Source: Clostridia bacterium
GTDB taxonomy: Bacteria > Bacillota > Clostridia > Peptostreptococcales > Anaerovoracaceae
DNA length: 5,775 nt
Assembly (NCBI GenBank): GCA_902363595.1
Contig: CABJAP010000035.1
Span: forward strand, 1 to 5,775
Reading direction: 5' to 3'
A model generated the notes under the pieces. The model made no database searches. It saw nothing but the letters and a program-made list of their open reading frames with translations, and was not told the DNA's origin. The position numbers and the translations under genes are program-made. Numbering within the stretch: the stretch's first letter is position 1; every line of letters starts with the position of its first letter. Below, piece after piece: positions 1 through 5,671 of this stretch.

Positions 1-630
1 GTGATCACCTTGATCAATGAAGGAGAAGTAAACCGATTAAAGGCTCCTGGTCTGACGGATATCCAGGTATCCGATCTGCTGATCCCGGCTGTAAAGTATC
101 CCTTTGCAGAATACGGGTCAGCAGGCTTCCAGGCGCCGTCCGTTTATTTGAGCCAGCTCGAGAATCTAAAAAACACGAAGGCCACTTTTCCGGTGGTGCT
201 GATTCGGAAGCTGGCAAGCCGGGAGCTTGGCTGGAATTTCTCTATGACCTGCACGCTTGAGGATTACACGGTTGAGGATGACGCAGGCGAAGGCGTGGAT
301 TTAAAGGTTTCTTTGAACTTCAAACAGTGGGTGCATTATGGAACCAAAACCGTCACGTTTCAGAAAAGCGGCGGAAAAACCACGACGTCCACAAAGAAAT
401 CAAGAAAAAGCGCAAGCAAGAAGGGCTCTGGCGGAACCTACACGGTGAAAAAAGGCGACTGCCTGATCAATATCGCGAAGAAAAAGCTGGGCAGCGGCAA
501 CCGATGGAAAGAAATCTATAAGCTAAACAAAACAACGATTGAAAATGCGGCGAAAAAACATGGCAAGAAAAGCAGCTCGAATGGGCACTGGATTTATCCG
601 GGAACCAAGTTAAAGCTGCCGAAGAAGTGA
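1..630 (+). CDS. XkdP-like LysM tail/baseplate protein, probably 5'-partial
   Basis: This is a structural protein of contractile phage tails, expected at the junction of the tail tube and baseplate hub. Residues 1-120 resemble the conserved N-terminal domain of XkdP-type proteins: a GEVN turn at 8-11, then a YPF segment near 33-35 and a beta-rich end near 101-120. A Lys/Ser/Thr-rich linker follows (about 121-145). Residues 145-207 form a LysM domain that starts GTYTVKKGD and ends with the typical YPGTKLKLP. The reading frame is open from base 1, and the GTG there has no visible ribosome binding site. Relatives usually carry a further few dozen residues before the GEVN segment, so this valine is probably internal and the true start lies outside the window. 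LysM domains bind peptidoglycan elsewhere, but in contractile tails they are often structural adaptors, and I infer that role here. The hub gene starts 11 bases after the stop. Family identity is fairly sure; the role of the LysM domain is inferred. Confidence 0.82.
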   Translation: MITLINEGEVNRLKAPGLTDIQVSDLLIPAVKYPFAEYGSAGFQAPSVYLSQLENLKNTKATFPVVLIRKLASRELGWNFSMTCTLEDYTVEDDAGEGVDLKVSLNFKQWVHYGTKTVTFQKSGGKTTTSTKKSRKSASKKGSGGTYTVKKGDCLINIAKKKLGSGNRWKEIYKLNKTTIENAAKKHGKKSSSNGHWIYPGTKLKLPKK

Positions 631-641
631 GGTGATGGGAT

Positions 642-2213
642 ATGGGGAATTTTGTTTGGCCTGTGTCTACAAGAGCAGTTGTAACTTCCCCATTCGGGCC
701 AAGATGGGGGCGATTTCACTATGGAACGGACCTTTCTTACGGTGGATGCGCCGGTGATAAAATTGTAGCTGCAAGGGCTGGGACTGTTACCTTTGTTGGA
801 GCAAGTGGGACATACGGGAATTTGGTAAAAATTCGACATGCGAGCGGTATCGAAACGAGATATGCCCATTGTAGTTCTTTTATTGTAAGTACAGGTGCAA
901 AAGTGAGTGCTGGCCAACCTATAGCAAGAATTGGGTCTACTGGTCGCTCAACCGGTCCACATTTACATTTTGAAATCCGTATAAATGGGGTTGCAAAGAA
1001 CGCTATGAATTATGTAAGCAAAAACGATACGGCTCCAAAGTACACGGGTGGTGCGGTAGGCGGTAGTGTTTTATCTGCTGTGGGTGGGTCGAGTTCGTCG
1101 AAAAGCACAGGTTCATCAAGTAGTTCCGGAGCAGCGACAACAGAGCAAAAATCAAAAGACATCACAAGCGTAAAAGTGACTTCCACAACCGGGAAAATCG
1201 GCAACCAGGACAGTAGCCTGCGGACCAAAAACGCGATTCTGACCCAGGGCGCCGAACTCCTGATCCAAAACGGCAGCACCGTATTTCAGCCCGCGCTGGA
1301 AGGTGAAATCACGCTGGAATACGAGCGGAAGAATACGCCGGGGAAGCTGACCTTCACGGTATATAAAGACGCAACCCTGAAAATCGCGAAAGGTAATGCG
1401 GTCCGCTTCCGCTACGACAACAAGCGGATGTTCTTCGGATACGTCTTCACCTTCAAACGAAAGGACAGCAAGTTCATGACGATTACCTGTTACGACCAGC
1501 TGCGGTATCTGAAGAATAAGGACGTGCGGTCATACAAGAAAACGACCTACTCGAAGCTGCTGAAACAGATCGCAAAGGAATACAAACTTGAATATGGAAC
1601 CGTGCAGAATACCAAGTACATGATTCCGGCCCGGATCGAGGAAGGAACGCTCTTTGACATCCTTGGAAACGCGTCCGATCTGACGGTCAGTCATACGAAA
1701 AAACTGTTTGTCCTTTACGATGACTTCGGCCGGCTGACGCTGAAAAACATCGAAAGCATGAAGCTGCCGATCCTGGTTGACCAGGACACGGCGGAATCGC
1801 TGGATTATGAGTCCACGATCGATAAAGACACCTATAACCGGATCAAAATCTATTCGGACAATGACAAGACCGGCGTCCGGGAAGTCCATGTGCGAAACAG
1901 CACGGCAAAACAGAAGAAATGGGGCGTGCTGCAATACGTGGAAAAGGCAGAGGGGCTATCAAAAAAAGAAATGAAACAGAAAGCTAAGATTCTGGCGCAA
2001 TATTATGGGATCGAACAAAGGACCTTGTCGGTAAAGAAGCAGTTTGGCGACACAAGGGTGCGTGGCGGCTCGTCTTTGGTGGTCAAGCTTGATCTTGGGG
2101 ATAAATCGATCAGCAATTTCATGCTGGTGGAAAAAGTCAAGCATACGTTTGTAAACGGCGCCCACACGATGGATTTGAGCCTTGCGGGGATAAAGGGGGA
2201 ATTTCATGTCTGA
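642..2213 (+). CDS. Baseplate hub protein: N-terminal M23 peptidase fused to XkdQ-like domain
   Basis: This is a two-part protein of 523 residues. Residues about 6-125 are an M23 (LytM/lysostaphin-type) zinc endopeptidase domain with all expected catalytic positions: H26 and D30 in HYGTD, H76 in YAHC, and H107 and H109 in GPHLHF. It is therefore predicted to be active and to cut peptide cross-links in peptidoglycan. Residues about 136-170 are a Ser/Gly/Thr-rich linker (bases 1047-1151). Residues about 185-523 match the XkdQ/YqbQ hub family of PBSX-type tails, which is usually a protein of a little over 300 residues with no peptidase. There is no signal peptide, as expected for a virion part. 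The start ATG has GAGGTGAT at 629-636. The 3' end overlaps the next gene by 8 bases. The M23 half is somewhat poorer in GC (164 of 360 bases at 661-1020) than the hub half (123 of 240 at 1261-1500) and uses more GTT, GTA, ACT, TCT and AGT codons. This suggests separate ancestry. The domain calls are strong; lysis during injection is inferred. Confidence 0.9.
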   Translation: MGNFVWPVSTRAVVTSPFGPRWGRFHYGTDLSYGGCAGDKIVAARAGTVTFVGASGTYGNLVKIRHASGIETRYAHCSSFIVSTGAKVSAGQPIARIGSTGRSTGPHLHFEIRINGVAKNAMNYVSKNDTAPKYTGGAVGGSVLSAVGGSSSSKSTGSSSSSGAATTEQKSKDITSVKVTSTTGKIGNQDSSLRTKNAILTQGAELLIQNGSTVFQPALEGEITLEYERKNTPGKLTFTVYKDATLKIAKGNAVRFRYDNKRMFFGYVFTFKRKDSKFMTITCYDQLRYLKNKDVRSYKKTTYSKLLKQIAKEYKLEYGTVQNTKYMIPARIEEGTLFDILGNASDLTVSHTKKLFVLYDDFGRLTLKNIESMKLPILVDQDTAESLDYESTIDKDTYNRIKIYSDNDKTGVREVHVRNSTAKQKKWGVLQYVEKAEGLSKKEMKQKAKILAQYYGIEQRTLSVKKQFGDTRVRGGSSLVVKLDLGDKSISNFMLVEKVKHTFVNGAHTMDLSLAGIKGEFHV

Positions 2214-2466
2214 GCAATTATTGACGCTGATCAAACAGGCCGCGGTAGAAGCGGTTCAGGCGGCGGCTCCAATGGAAATCACCTTCGGGACCGTACAGAG
2301 CGTAAGTCCGCTGAAAATTAAAATCGGCAGCAAGCATGTTATTGACGAAGATTTTTTAATCAAAACGGAAGCGTCAGTGGATAAGCTGGCAAAAGGAGAT
2401 AAAGCTGTTCTCCTGCGGATGCAGGGCGGGCAGCGATTTTTATTTATAGATAAGGGGGTGGATTGA
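2206..2466 (+). CDS. XkdR-like DUF2577 baseplate protein
   Basis: This small protein of 86 residues matches the DUF2577 (XkdR) family by position and pattern. It has a helical N-terminus (LLTLIKQAAVEAVQAA), then a beta-rich core starting GTVQSVSPLKIKIG that looks like an OB-type fold, and ends with VLLRMQGGQRFLFIDKGV. The family lies between the hub (XkdQ) and the gp25-like wedge (XkdS) in PBSX-type operons and is believed to be a baseplate component; its exact job is not well defined. It is slightly shorter than many relatives of about 100 residues. The ATG lies within the last codons of the hub gene (8-base overlap) behind an AAGGGGGA site at 2193-2200, and its TGA overlaps the next ATG by one base, so translation is probably coupled on both sides. 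Confidence 0.8.
   Translation: MSEQLLTLIKQAAVEAVQAAAPMEITFGTVQSVSPLKIKIGSKHVIDEDFLIKTEASVDKLAKGDKAVLLRMQGGQRFLFIDKGVD
2454..2461 (+). promoter_or_regulatory. Ribosome binding site that decides the DUF2634 start
   Basis: GGGGGTGG, read with its flanks as AAGGGGGTGGA, is one base away from the AAGGAGGTGGA-type consensus and ends shortly before the TGATG stop/start overlap. The spacing suits the ATG at 2466 better than the in-frame TTG at 2463. The site lies inside the last codons of the DUF2577 gene. Confidence 0.7.
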
Positions 2467-2885
2467 TGTTACCGGAAGGAGAAGAAAACCTGCTGGTCGA
2501 TGAGACGGAAACAGAAGAAGCGCTAATAACAAGCCGCACCTATCGTCTTAACGAGGATAGCTTGACGGTTGCTGGAGAGATCGACGACCTGGATGCGATT
2601 AAGCAGTCGCTATCCCTGATCCTGCAAACGGAGCGGGGCGCGTATGAGATTTATAGCGAGGATTACGGCACGGAGCTTACGGCGTTGATTGGGCAACCAG
2701 CACCGCTCGTCTTCGTCAGCATTGAAGATGCGATTAAAGACGCGCTGCTGCAGGACGATCGGGTGGAAAGCGTGGATCAGTTTGAGTTTGAGCAGGTGGC
2801 AAGGGATTCCGTGGCTGTCAAGTTTATTGTAACGACGACTGCTGGCGAGATCGACATGGGAACGGAGGTGAAAATCAATGGATGA
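2466..2885 (+). CDS. XkdS-like DUF2634 / gp25-type baseplate wedge protein
   Basis: This 139-residue protein matches DUF2634 (XkdS), the PBSX counterpart of T4 gp25, which forms part of the baseplate wedge that triggers sheath contraction. Seen in the sequence are an acidic N-terminus, the TYRL segment near residue 25, DDLDAIKQSLSLILQTERG at 40-58, IYSEDYGTEL at 62-71 followed by LIGQ, and a C-terminal beta-rich stretch ending GTEVKING. These are the characteristic positions of the family. A TTG at 2463 would add one residue, but the ATG at 2466 is preferred: it overlaps the preceding stop as TGATG and sits 7 bases after the GGGGG of a ribosome binding site. The end overlaps the baseplate J gene by 8 bases. 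Identification is strong; assembly partners (baseplate J protein, hub) are taken from family knowledge. Confidence 0.88.
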   Translation: MLPEGEENLLVDETETEEALITSRTYRLNEDSLTVAGEIDDLDAIKQSLSLILQTERGAYEIYSEDYGTELTALIGQPAPLVFVSIEDAIKDALLQDDRVESVDQFEFEQVARDSVAVKFIVTTTAGEIDMGTEVKING

Positions 2886-3978
2886 GGATGTAATTTTATA
2901 TGGACAAGAGTTTGAGTCAATCATGGAGCGGCTGCTTGCAAATCTCCCGGAAGAGCTGGACACCCGGGAGGGCAGCGTCATGTATAACGCACTGGCACCG
3001 GCGGCCTGGGAAATACAATTGCTGTATGAGGAATTGAATCTTGTGCTTATGGAAGCGTTTGCCGATACCTGCAGTCTGGATTATTTGATCCGGCGGGCAA
3101 AGGAACGGCTGATTGCATACAAGGAAGGCGAACCGGCGGTCGTGAAAGGGGTATTTACACCCGCCGATCTGGACGTGACCGGGATCCGGTTTGTCGAAGA
3201 AGAAACGGAACTGCTCTTTGCCGCAACGGAGAAGATCGAAGATGGCGTCTACAAGTTGGAATGCGAAGAGCCGGGCGTGATCGGCAACCGTTCTTCCGGG
3301 CAGCTTGTTCCGGCGGACACGGAGGAAGTGGAGGACTTAGAGACGGCTGAAATCGTGGAGCTGCTGGAACCGGGCCGCGATGATGAGGACGTTGAGGATT
3401 TTCGGGAGCGATATTTTGACAACGTGGCCGGCCAAGACTTTGGCGGGAACCTGGCTGACTATAAAAACAAAGTGAATAGCATCGATCATGCTGGCGGCTG
3501 CAAGATCGTCCCGGTGTGGAACGGCGGCGGCACGGTGAAGGTGATTTTACTGGATCATCTGCATGATGTGCCGTCTGCTGCAATCATCAATGAGGTGCAG
3601 GCCATCCTCGATCCGATCTCAAACACCGGAGAGGGAAAAGGCATCGCCCCGATCGGTCACCGGGTCACAGTAGTAGGCGCGGAACCGGTCACCATGAATA
3701 TCACGGCAACCGTGACCTACGCGGAAGGTTACACCGATGCGCTGGCGAAAGAATCCATCACGGCGGCACTGATCACCTATTTTGAGGAATTGCGGATTGC
3801 CTGGGGCGATGATGCTGCTGACATTGGCACGATTGTGCGAATCAGCCAGATCGAGAACCGGCTACTGAACCTGACAGAAATCTTAGATATTGAAGACACG
3901 ACGATCAATGGATCACCGAAAAACATTGCGCTCAGAGGCAGTCAAGTACCAGTAAGGGGGACGTTTAATGGAGCATAA
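2878..3978 (+). CDS. Baseplate J family protein (XkdT-like, gp47-type)
   Basis: This 366-residue protein belongs to the baseplate J / gp47 / XkdT family, the main wedge subunit that links hub, gp25-type protein and fibres in contractile tails. Seen in order are DTREGSVMYNALAPAAWEI at residues 28-46, a helical segment with LDYLIRRAKE at 68-77, a beta domain at about 85-150, an acidic stretch at 148-175 leading to DFRERYF (174-180), GQDFGGNLADYKNKV (185-199), WNGGGTVKV (214-222) and PIGHRVTVV (258-266), then a C-terminal alpha/beta domain. These motifs and the length are typical of the family. The ribosome binding site CGGAGGTG at 2863-2870 precedes the ATG. The gene overlaps its neighbours by 8 bases upstream and 11 downstream. 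Nothing suggests truncation or frameshift. The family call is very secure. Confidence 0.93.
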   Translation: MDEDVILYGQEFESIMERLLANLPEELDTREGSVMYNALAPAAWEIQLLYEELNLVLMEAFADTCSLDYLIRRAKERLIAYKEGEPAVVKGVFTPADLDVTGIRFVEEETELLFAATEKIEDGVYKLECEEPGVIGNRSSGQLVPADTEEVEDLETAEIVELLEPGRDDEDVEDFRERYFDNVAGQDFGGNLADYKNKVNSIDHAGGCKIVPVWNGGGTVKVILLDHLHDVPSAAIINEVQAILDPISNTGEGKGIAPIGHRVTVVGAEPVTMNITATVTYAEGYTDALAKESITAALITYFEELRIAWGDDAADIGTIVRISQIENRLLNLTEILDIEDTTINGSPKNIALRGSQVPVRGTFNGA

Positions 3979-4519
3979 GGAGTTAATCGAATATTATCCG
4001 GAGCATTTGAAAAGCTATCGGGAGCTTCGGGCAATCACAGCAGTCGAACAAGTCGAACTGGATTCCATCCTTGCGCAAATCAGGCAGGGGCTTGAGAATC
4101 AGTTTATCGAAACGGCTGATGAGGATGCGATCGCCCGCTACGAACAAATTTATAGCGTAGAGCCAATTCCGGGCGCAACTCTGGAGGAACGGCGCTTTAA
4201 CCTGCTGGCGCGTCTGACGGAAAGCACGCCGTATACAGAGCGCACGCTGGCCGACATGCTCGCGGCTTTATGTGGAACGGACGGATATCAGGTAATGCTG
4301 GATGTAAATGCTTTTACGGTTGAGGTGGGCGTGGAACTGACTGCCAAGAATAACAAGCTTGCGGTTGAGCGGCTGCTGGAAAAGATTTTGCCCTGCAATT
4401 TGGTTTGCAGCGTCGGCCTGATCTATAACCAGTACAAAACGCTGGCACGATTCACACATGCGCAGCTATCCGCATACACACATGGACAATTAAGGGAGGA
4501 GGTACTGCCGAATGGCTAA
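3968..4519 (+). CDS. XkdU-like DUF2313 baseplate protein
   Basis: This 183-residue protein matches the DUF2313 (XkdU/YmfQ) family encoded directly after baseplate J in PBSX- and Mu-like phages. It is thought to form or cap the wedge and to help attach the tail fibre, though the biochemical role is not settled. The N-terminal half has the family pattern YYPEHLKSYREL (9-20), then E-rich helices, then ARYEQIYSVEP (56-66) and LEERRFNLLARL (72-83). A compact alpha/beta domain follows at about 88-150. The C-terminus contains two adjacent eight-residue units, FTHAQLSA and YTHGQLRE (162-177), similar to the short aromatic-TH/TW-x-x-L repeats seen at the end of relatives. The ATG sits inside the end of the baseplate J gene behind AAGGGGG at 3957-3960 and just upstream, and the 3' end overlaps the fibre gene by 8 bases. 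Confidence 0.87.
   Translation: MEHKELIEYYPEHLKSYRELRAITAVEQVELDSILAQIRQGLENQFIETADEDAIARYEQIYSVEPIPGATLEERRFNLLARLTESTPYTERTLADMLAALCGTDGYQVMLDVNAFTVEVGVELTAKNNKLAVERLLEKILPCNLVCSVGLIYNQYKTLARFTHAQLSAYTHGQLREEVLPNG
4497..4503 (+). promoter_or_regulatory. Perfect AGGAGGT ribosome binding site of the tail fibre gene
   Basis: AGGAGGT, preceded by GGG, lies 8 bases before the fibre ATG and inside the last codons of the DUF2313 gene. It is the closest match to the consensus seen in the window, which suggests strong initiation on the fibre gene, a protein often needed in several copies per baseplate. Confidence 0.7.
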
Positions 4520-5153
4520 AACAACAACACCCAATATGGGCTTTGTCTTACCGGACAAAGATGAATTTTACGATGTAGAGGTGGCGAATGATAATTTCCG
4601 GAAATCAGACACGGAACTGAAAAAACTCGACGACAAAAAGGTCGACAAGGTCACCGGAAAGGGTCTATCAACGAACGATCTCACGAATGATCTGAAAACA
4701 AAGTATGACGCCGCCCACAGTCATCTATCAAACACCAGCAACCCGCATCAGACGACTGCTGCCCAGGTGGGCGCGATCGCCACATCACAGAAAGGTGCCG
4801 CATCCGGTGTGGCGGAGCTGGATGCGAATGGGAAAGTCTTGTCGGCGCAGCTGCCAAGCTACGTGGATGATGTACTTGAATACGCAAGTAAAGCAAATTT
4901 TCCAAATGCCGGTGAAGCAGGAAAAATCTACGTGGCCACAAACACGAACCTGACCTACCGATGGACGGGATCCGCGTATGTGGAGATCAGCCCGTCGCTT
5001 GCTTTGGGAGAGACCTCCTCGACCGCGTACCGAGGAGACAAAGGCAAGCAAAACGCGACGAATATCGCGACGCTGCAAGATGCCCTAGCAAATCTCATAT
5101 CCGATGAAACCATCGCAGCCGCCCAGGCCGCAGGCATTGATCTGACAGTATAG
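4512..5153 (+). CDS. Short tail fibre protein
   Basis: This 213-residue protein has the mosaic of short motifs typical of tail fibres in Bacillota phages. Residues 7-39 (PNMGFVLPDKDEFYDVEVAN and following) resemble the N-terminal segment that begins many fibres, probably the baseplate attachment part. Then come KVTGKGLSTNDLT (46-58) with KYDAAHSH (64-71), NPHQTTAAQVGA (77-88), an LDANGKVLSAQLPSYVDD segment (103-120), GKIYVATNTNLTYRWTGSAYVEIS-type beta repeat (137-160) and LALGETSSTAYRGDKGK (163-179). The last 30 residues are alanine-rich and helical. It lacks an obvious large receptor-binding head, so recognition may depend on the small proteins encoded next. It starts with a strong AGGAGGT site and overlaps the upstream gene by 8 bases; the gene after it is separated by 53 bases. 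Role as a fibre is confident; the receptor is unknown. Confidence 0.85.
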   Translation: MAKTTTPNMGFVLPDKDEFYDVEVANDNFRKSDTELKKLDDKKVDKVTGKGLSTNDLTNDLKTKYDAAHSHLSNTSNPHQTTAAQVGAIATSQKGAASGVAELDANGKVLSAQLPSYVDDVLEYASKANFPNAGEAGKIYVATNTNLTYRWTGSAYVEISPSLALGETSSTAYRGDKGKQNATNIATLQDALANLISDETIAAAQAAGIDLTV

Positions 5154-5169
5154 CAAGTATAAATAAAGA

Positions 5170-5192
5170 CACCTCTCCCGCTCGGAGGGGTG
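5170..5192. other. Hairpin between tail fibre gene and next gene
   Basis: CACCTCTCC at 5170-5178 can pair with GGAGGGGTG at 5184-5192 to give a 9-bp stem (one G-U pair) with a 5-base loop CGCTC. It lies 16 bases after the fibre stop. No T-run follows on the + strand (GGAAAGGAAAG follows instead), so it is not a standard terminator for the operon. On the - strand it would be followed by an interrupted T-rich stretch. The right arm holds a Shine-Dalgarno-like GGAGGGG. It could be an mRNA stabiliser, attenuator or translational control element; the structure is seen, the role is not known. Confidence 0.5.
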
Positions 5193-5206
5193 GGAAAGGA
5201 AAGAGA

Positions 5207-5626
5207 ATGAGTAATGGAATAGAAAAGTTAAATAAAGGGCTGCAAGATATCTTTAAACTGATGGCGGCACGAAACAAAGTATTGTGGGAGAATGGCACCG
5301 GGTGGAGCAGCGGTAGCATAACCGTGCCGGATGTGGATAAATACAACGAGTTTGATGTCTATTTATGGACAACGACTTCACCTGTTCGGTGCTGTCTAAT
5401 TGATGGCAGGATCGTTGGCGCAAATATGTTGCCAAACGTAAGCCCTAATAAACATACAAGCGCAGCGATTAGTCTTGTAATATCTGGAACAACACTGACT
5501 TTTCAGGGCGCTGGCACAATTCAACATTTACCGTCCGGCTCGCACATGACGTTGGATACACAGTCGATCAGAAAAATTGTTGGGATTGAGCCTATCCCGT
5601 CCAAAATTTTGTCGGGGGGCGCTTAA
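5207..5626 (+). CDS. Small phage tail-tip or fibre-accessory protein, function uncertain
   Basis: I do not recognise a named family with certainty. The 139-residue product begins MSNGIEKLNKGLQDIF, a short amphipathic helix. A beta-rich domain follows: VLWENGTGWSSGSITVP (25-41), an aromatic stretch DKYNEFDVYLW (44-54), and VISGTTLTFQGAGTIQHL (91-108), ending with IRKIVGIEPIP (121-131). The VLW-x(4-8)-SGSITVP start and the closing IVGIEP pattern are seen in small tail proteins and fibre tips of Bacillota phages, so a tip or receptor-contact role is plausible. No signal peptide or membrane segment is seen. The ATG is preceded by AAAGGAAAG at 5195-5203. Codon use is richer in A and T than in the baseplate genes (ATA, AAA, TTA, AAT are frequent), as in many exchangeable tail-tip genes. 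It could instead be a decoration protein. Confidence 0.75.
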   Translation: MSNGIEKLNKGLQDIFKLMAARNKVLWENGTGWSSGSITVPDVDKYNEFDVYLWTTTSPVRCCLIDGRIVGANMLPNVSPNKHTSAAISLVISGTTLTFQGAGTIQHLPSGSHMTLDTQSIRKIVGIEPIPSKILSGGA

Positions 5627-5657
5627 AAGCAGTATTTTTAGGTGTCTTGTCCAGATT

Positions 5658-5665
5658 AGGGGGTG
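5658..5665 (+). promoter_or_regulatory. Ribosome binding site of the right-edge partial gene
   Basis: AGGGGGTG lies 6 bases before the ATG at 5672, a suitable Shine-Dalgarno distance. It supports the reality of a reading frame that is too short in this window to stand out by length alone. Confidence 0.6.
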
Positions 5666-5671
5666 CGTGGC

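Larger units (their letters stand above)
5166..5648. repeat. 9-bp inverted repeat flanking the small tail-tip gene
   Basis: AAGACACCT at 5166-5174 and its exact reverse complement AGGTGTCTT at 5640-5648 lie in the spacers on either side of the small gene. The left copy shares its last bases with the left arm of the hairpin at 5170-5192. A match of this length between two spacers of about 50 bases is not very likely by chance (I estimate about one in a hundred), but the arms are short and no recombinase gene is visible. It may be a cassette boundary or a coincidence. Confidence 0.3.

Noticed and set aside
14..217. Opposite-strand open frame within the LysM gene
   Set aside because: It lies fully within a well-supported gene, has no ribosome binding site I can see, and its translation is low-complexity and unlike any known family.
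642..1016. M23 domain as a free host-lysis endolysin
   Set aside because: It is in one uninterrupted frame with the hub domain, has no holin neighbour in the window, and lies in the middle of the baseplate operon, so a virion-associated role is more likely.
1530..1934. Opposite-strand frame of 134 residues in the hub gene
   Set aside because: It is a shadow of the XkdQ-like domain, with no independent start signal and no recognisable domain.
3155..3583. Opposite-strand frame of 142 residues in the baseplate J gene
   Set aside because: Its product is rich in Arg, Pro and Ser, the usual antisense image of a GC-rich acidic gene, and the + strand frame has clear family motifs.
5137..5164. Possible promoter TTGATC with TATAAA before the small tail-tip gene
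   Set aside because: The spacing is only 15 bases and the -35 box matches 4 of 6 positions, so it is too weak to call.
5596..5619. CAAAATTTTG palindrome flanked by CCCG and GGGG near the end of the small tail-tip gene
   Set aside because: The central palindrome leaves no loop, the outer arms pair poorly, it lies in coding sequence, and no T-run follows directly, so it is not supported as a terminator.
5621..5640. GCTTAAAAGC followed by ATTTTTA as a terminator after the small tail-tip gene
   Set aside because: The stem is only 4 bp with a 2-base loop and is not GC-rich; it would not form a stable terminator hairpin.
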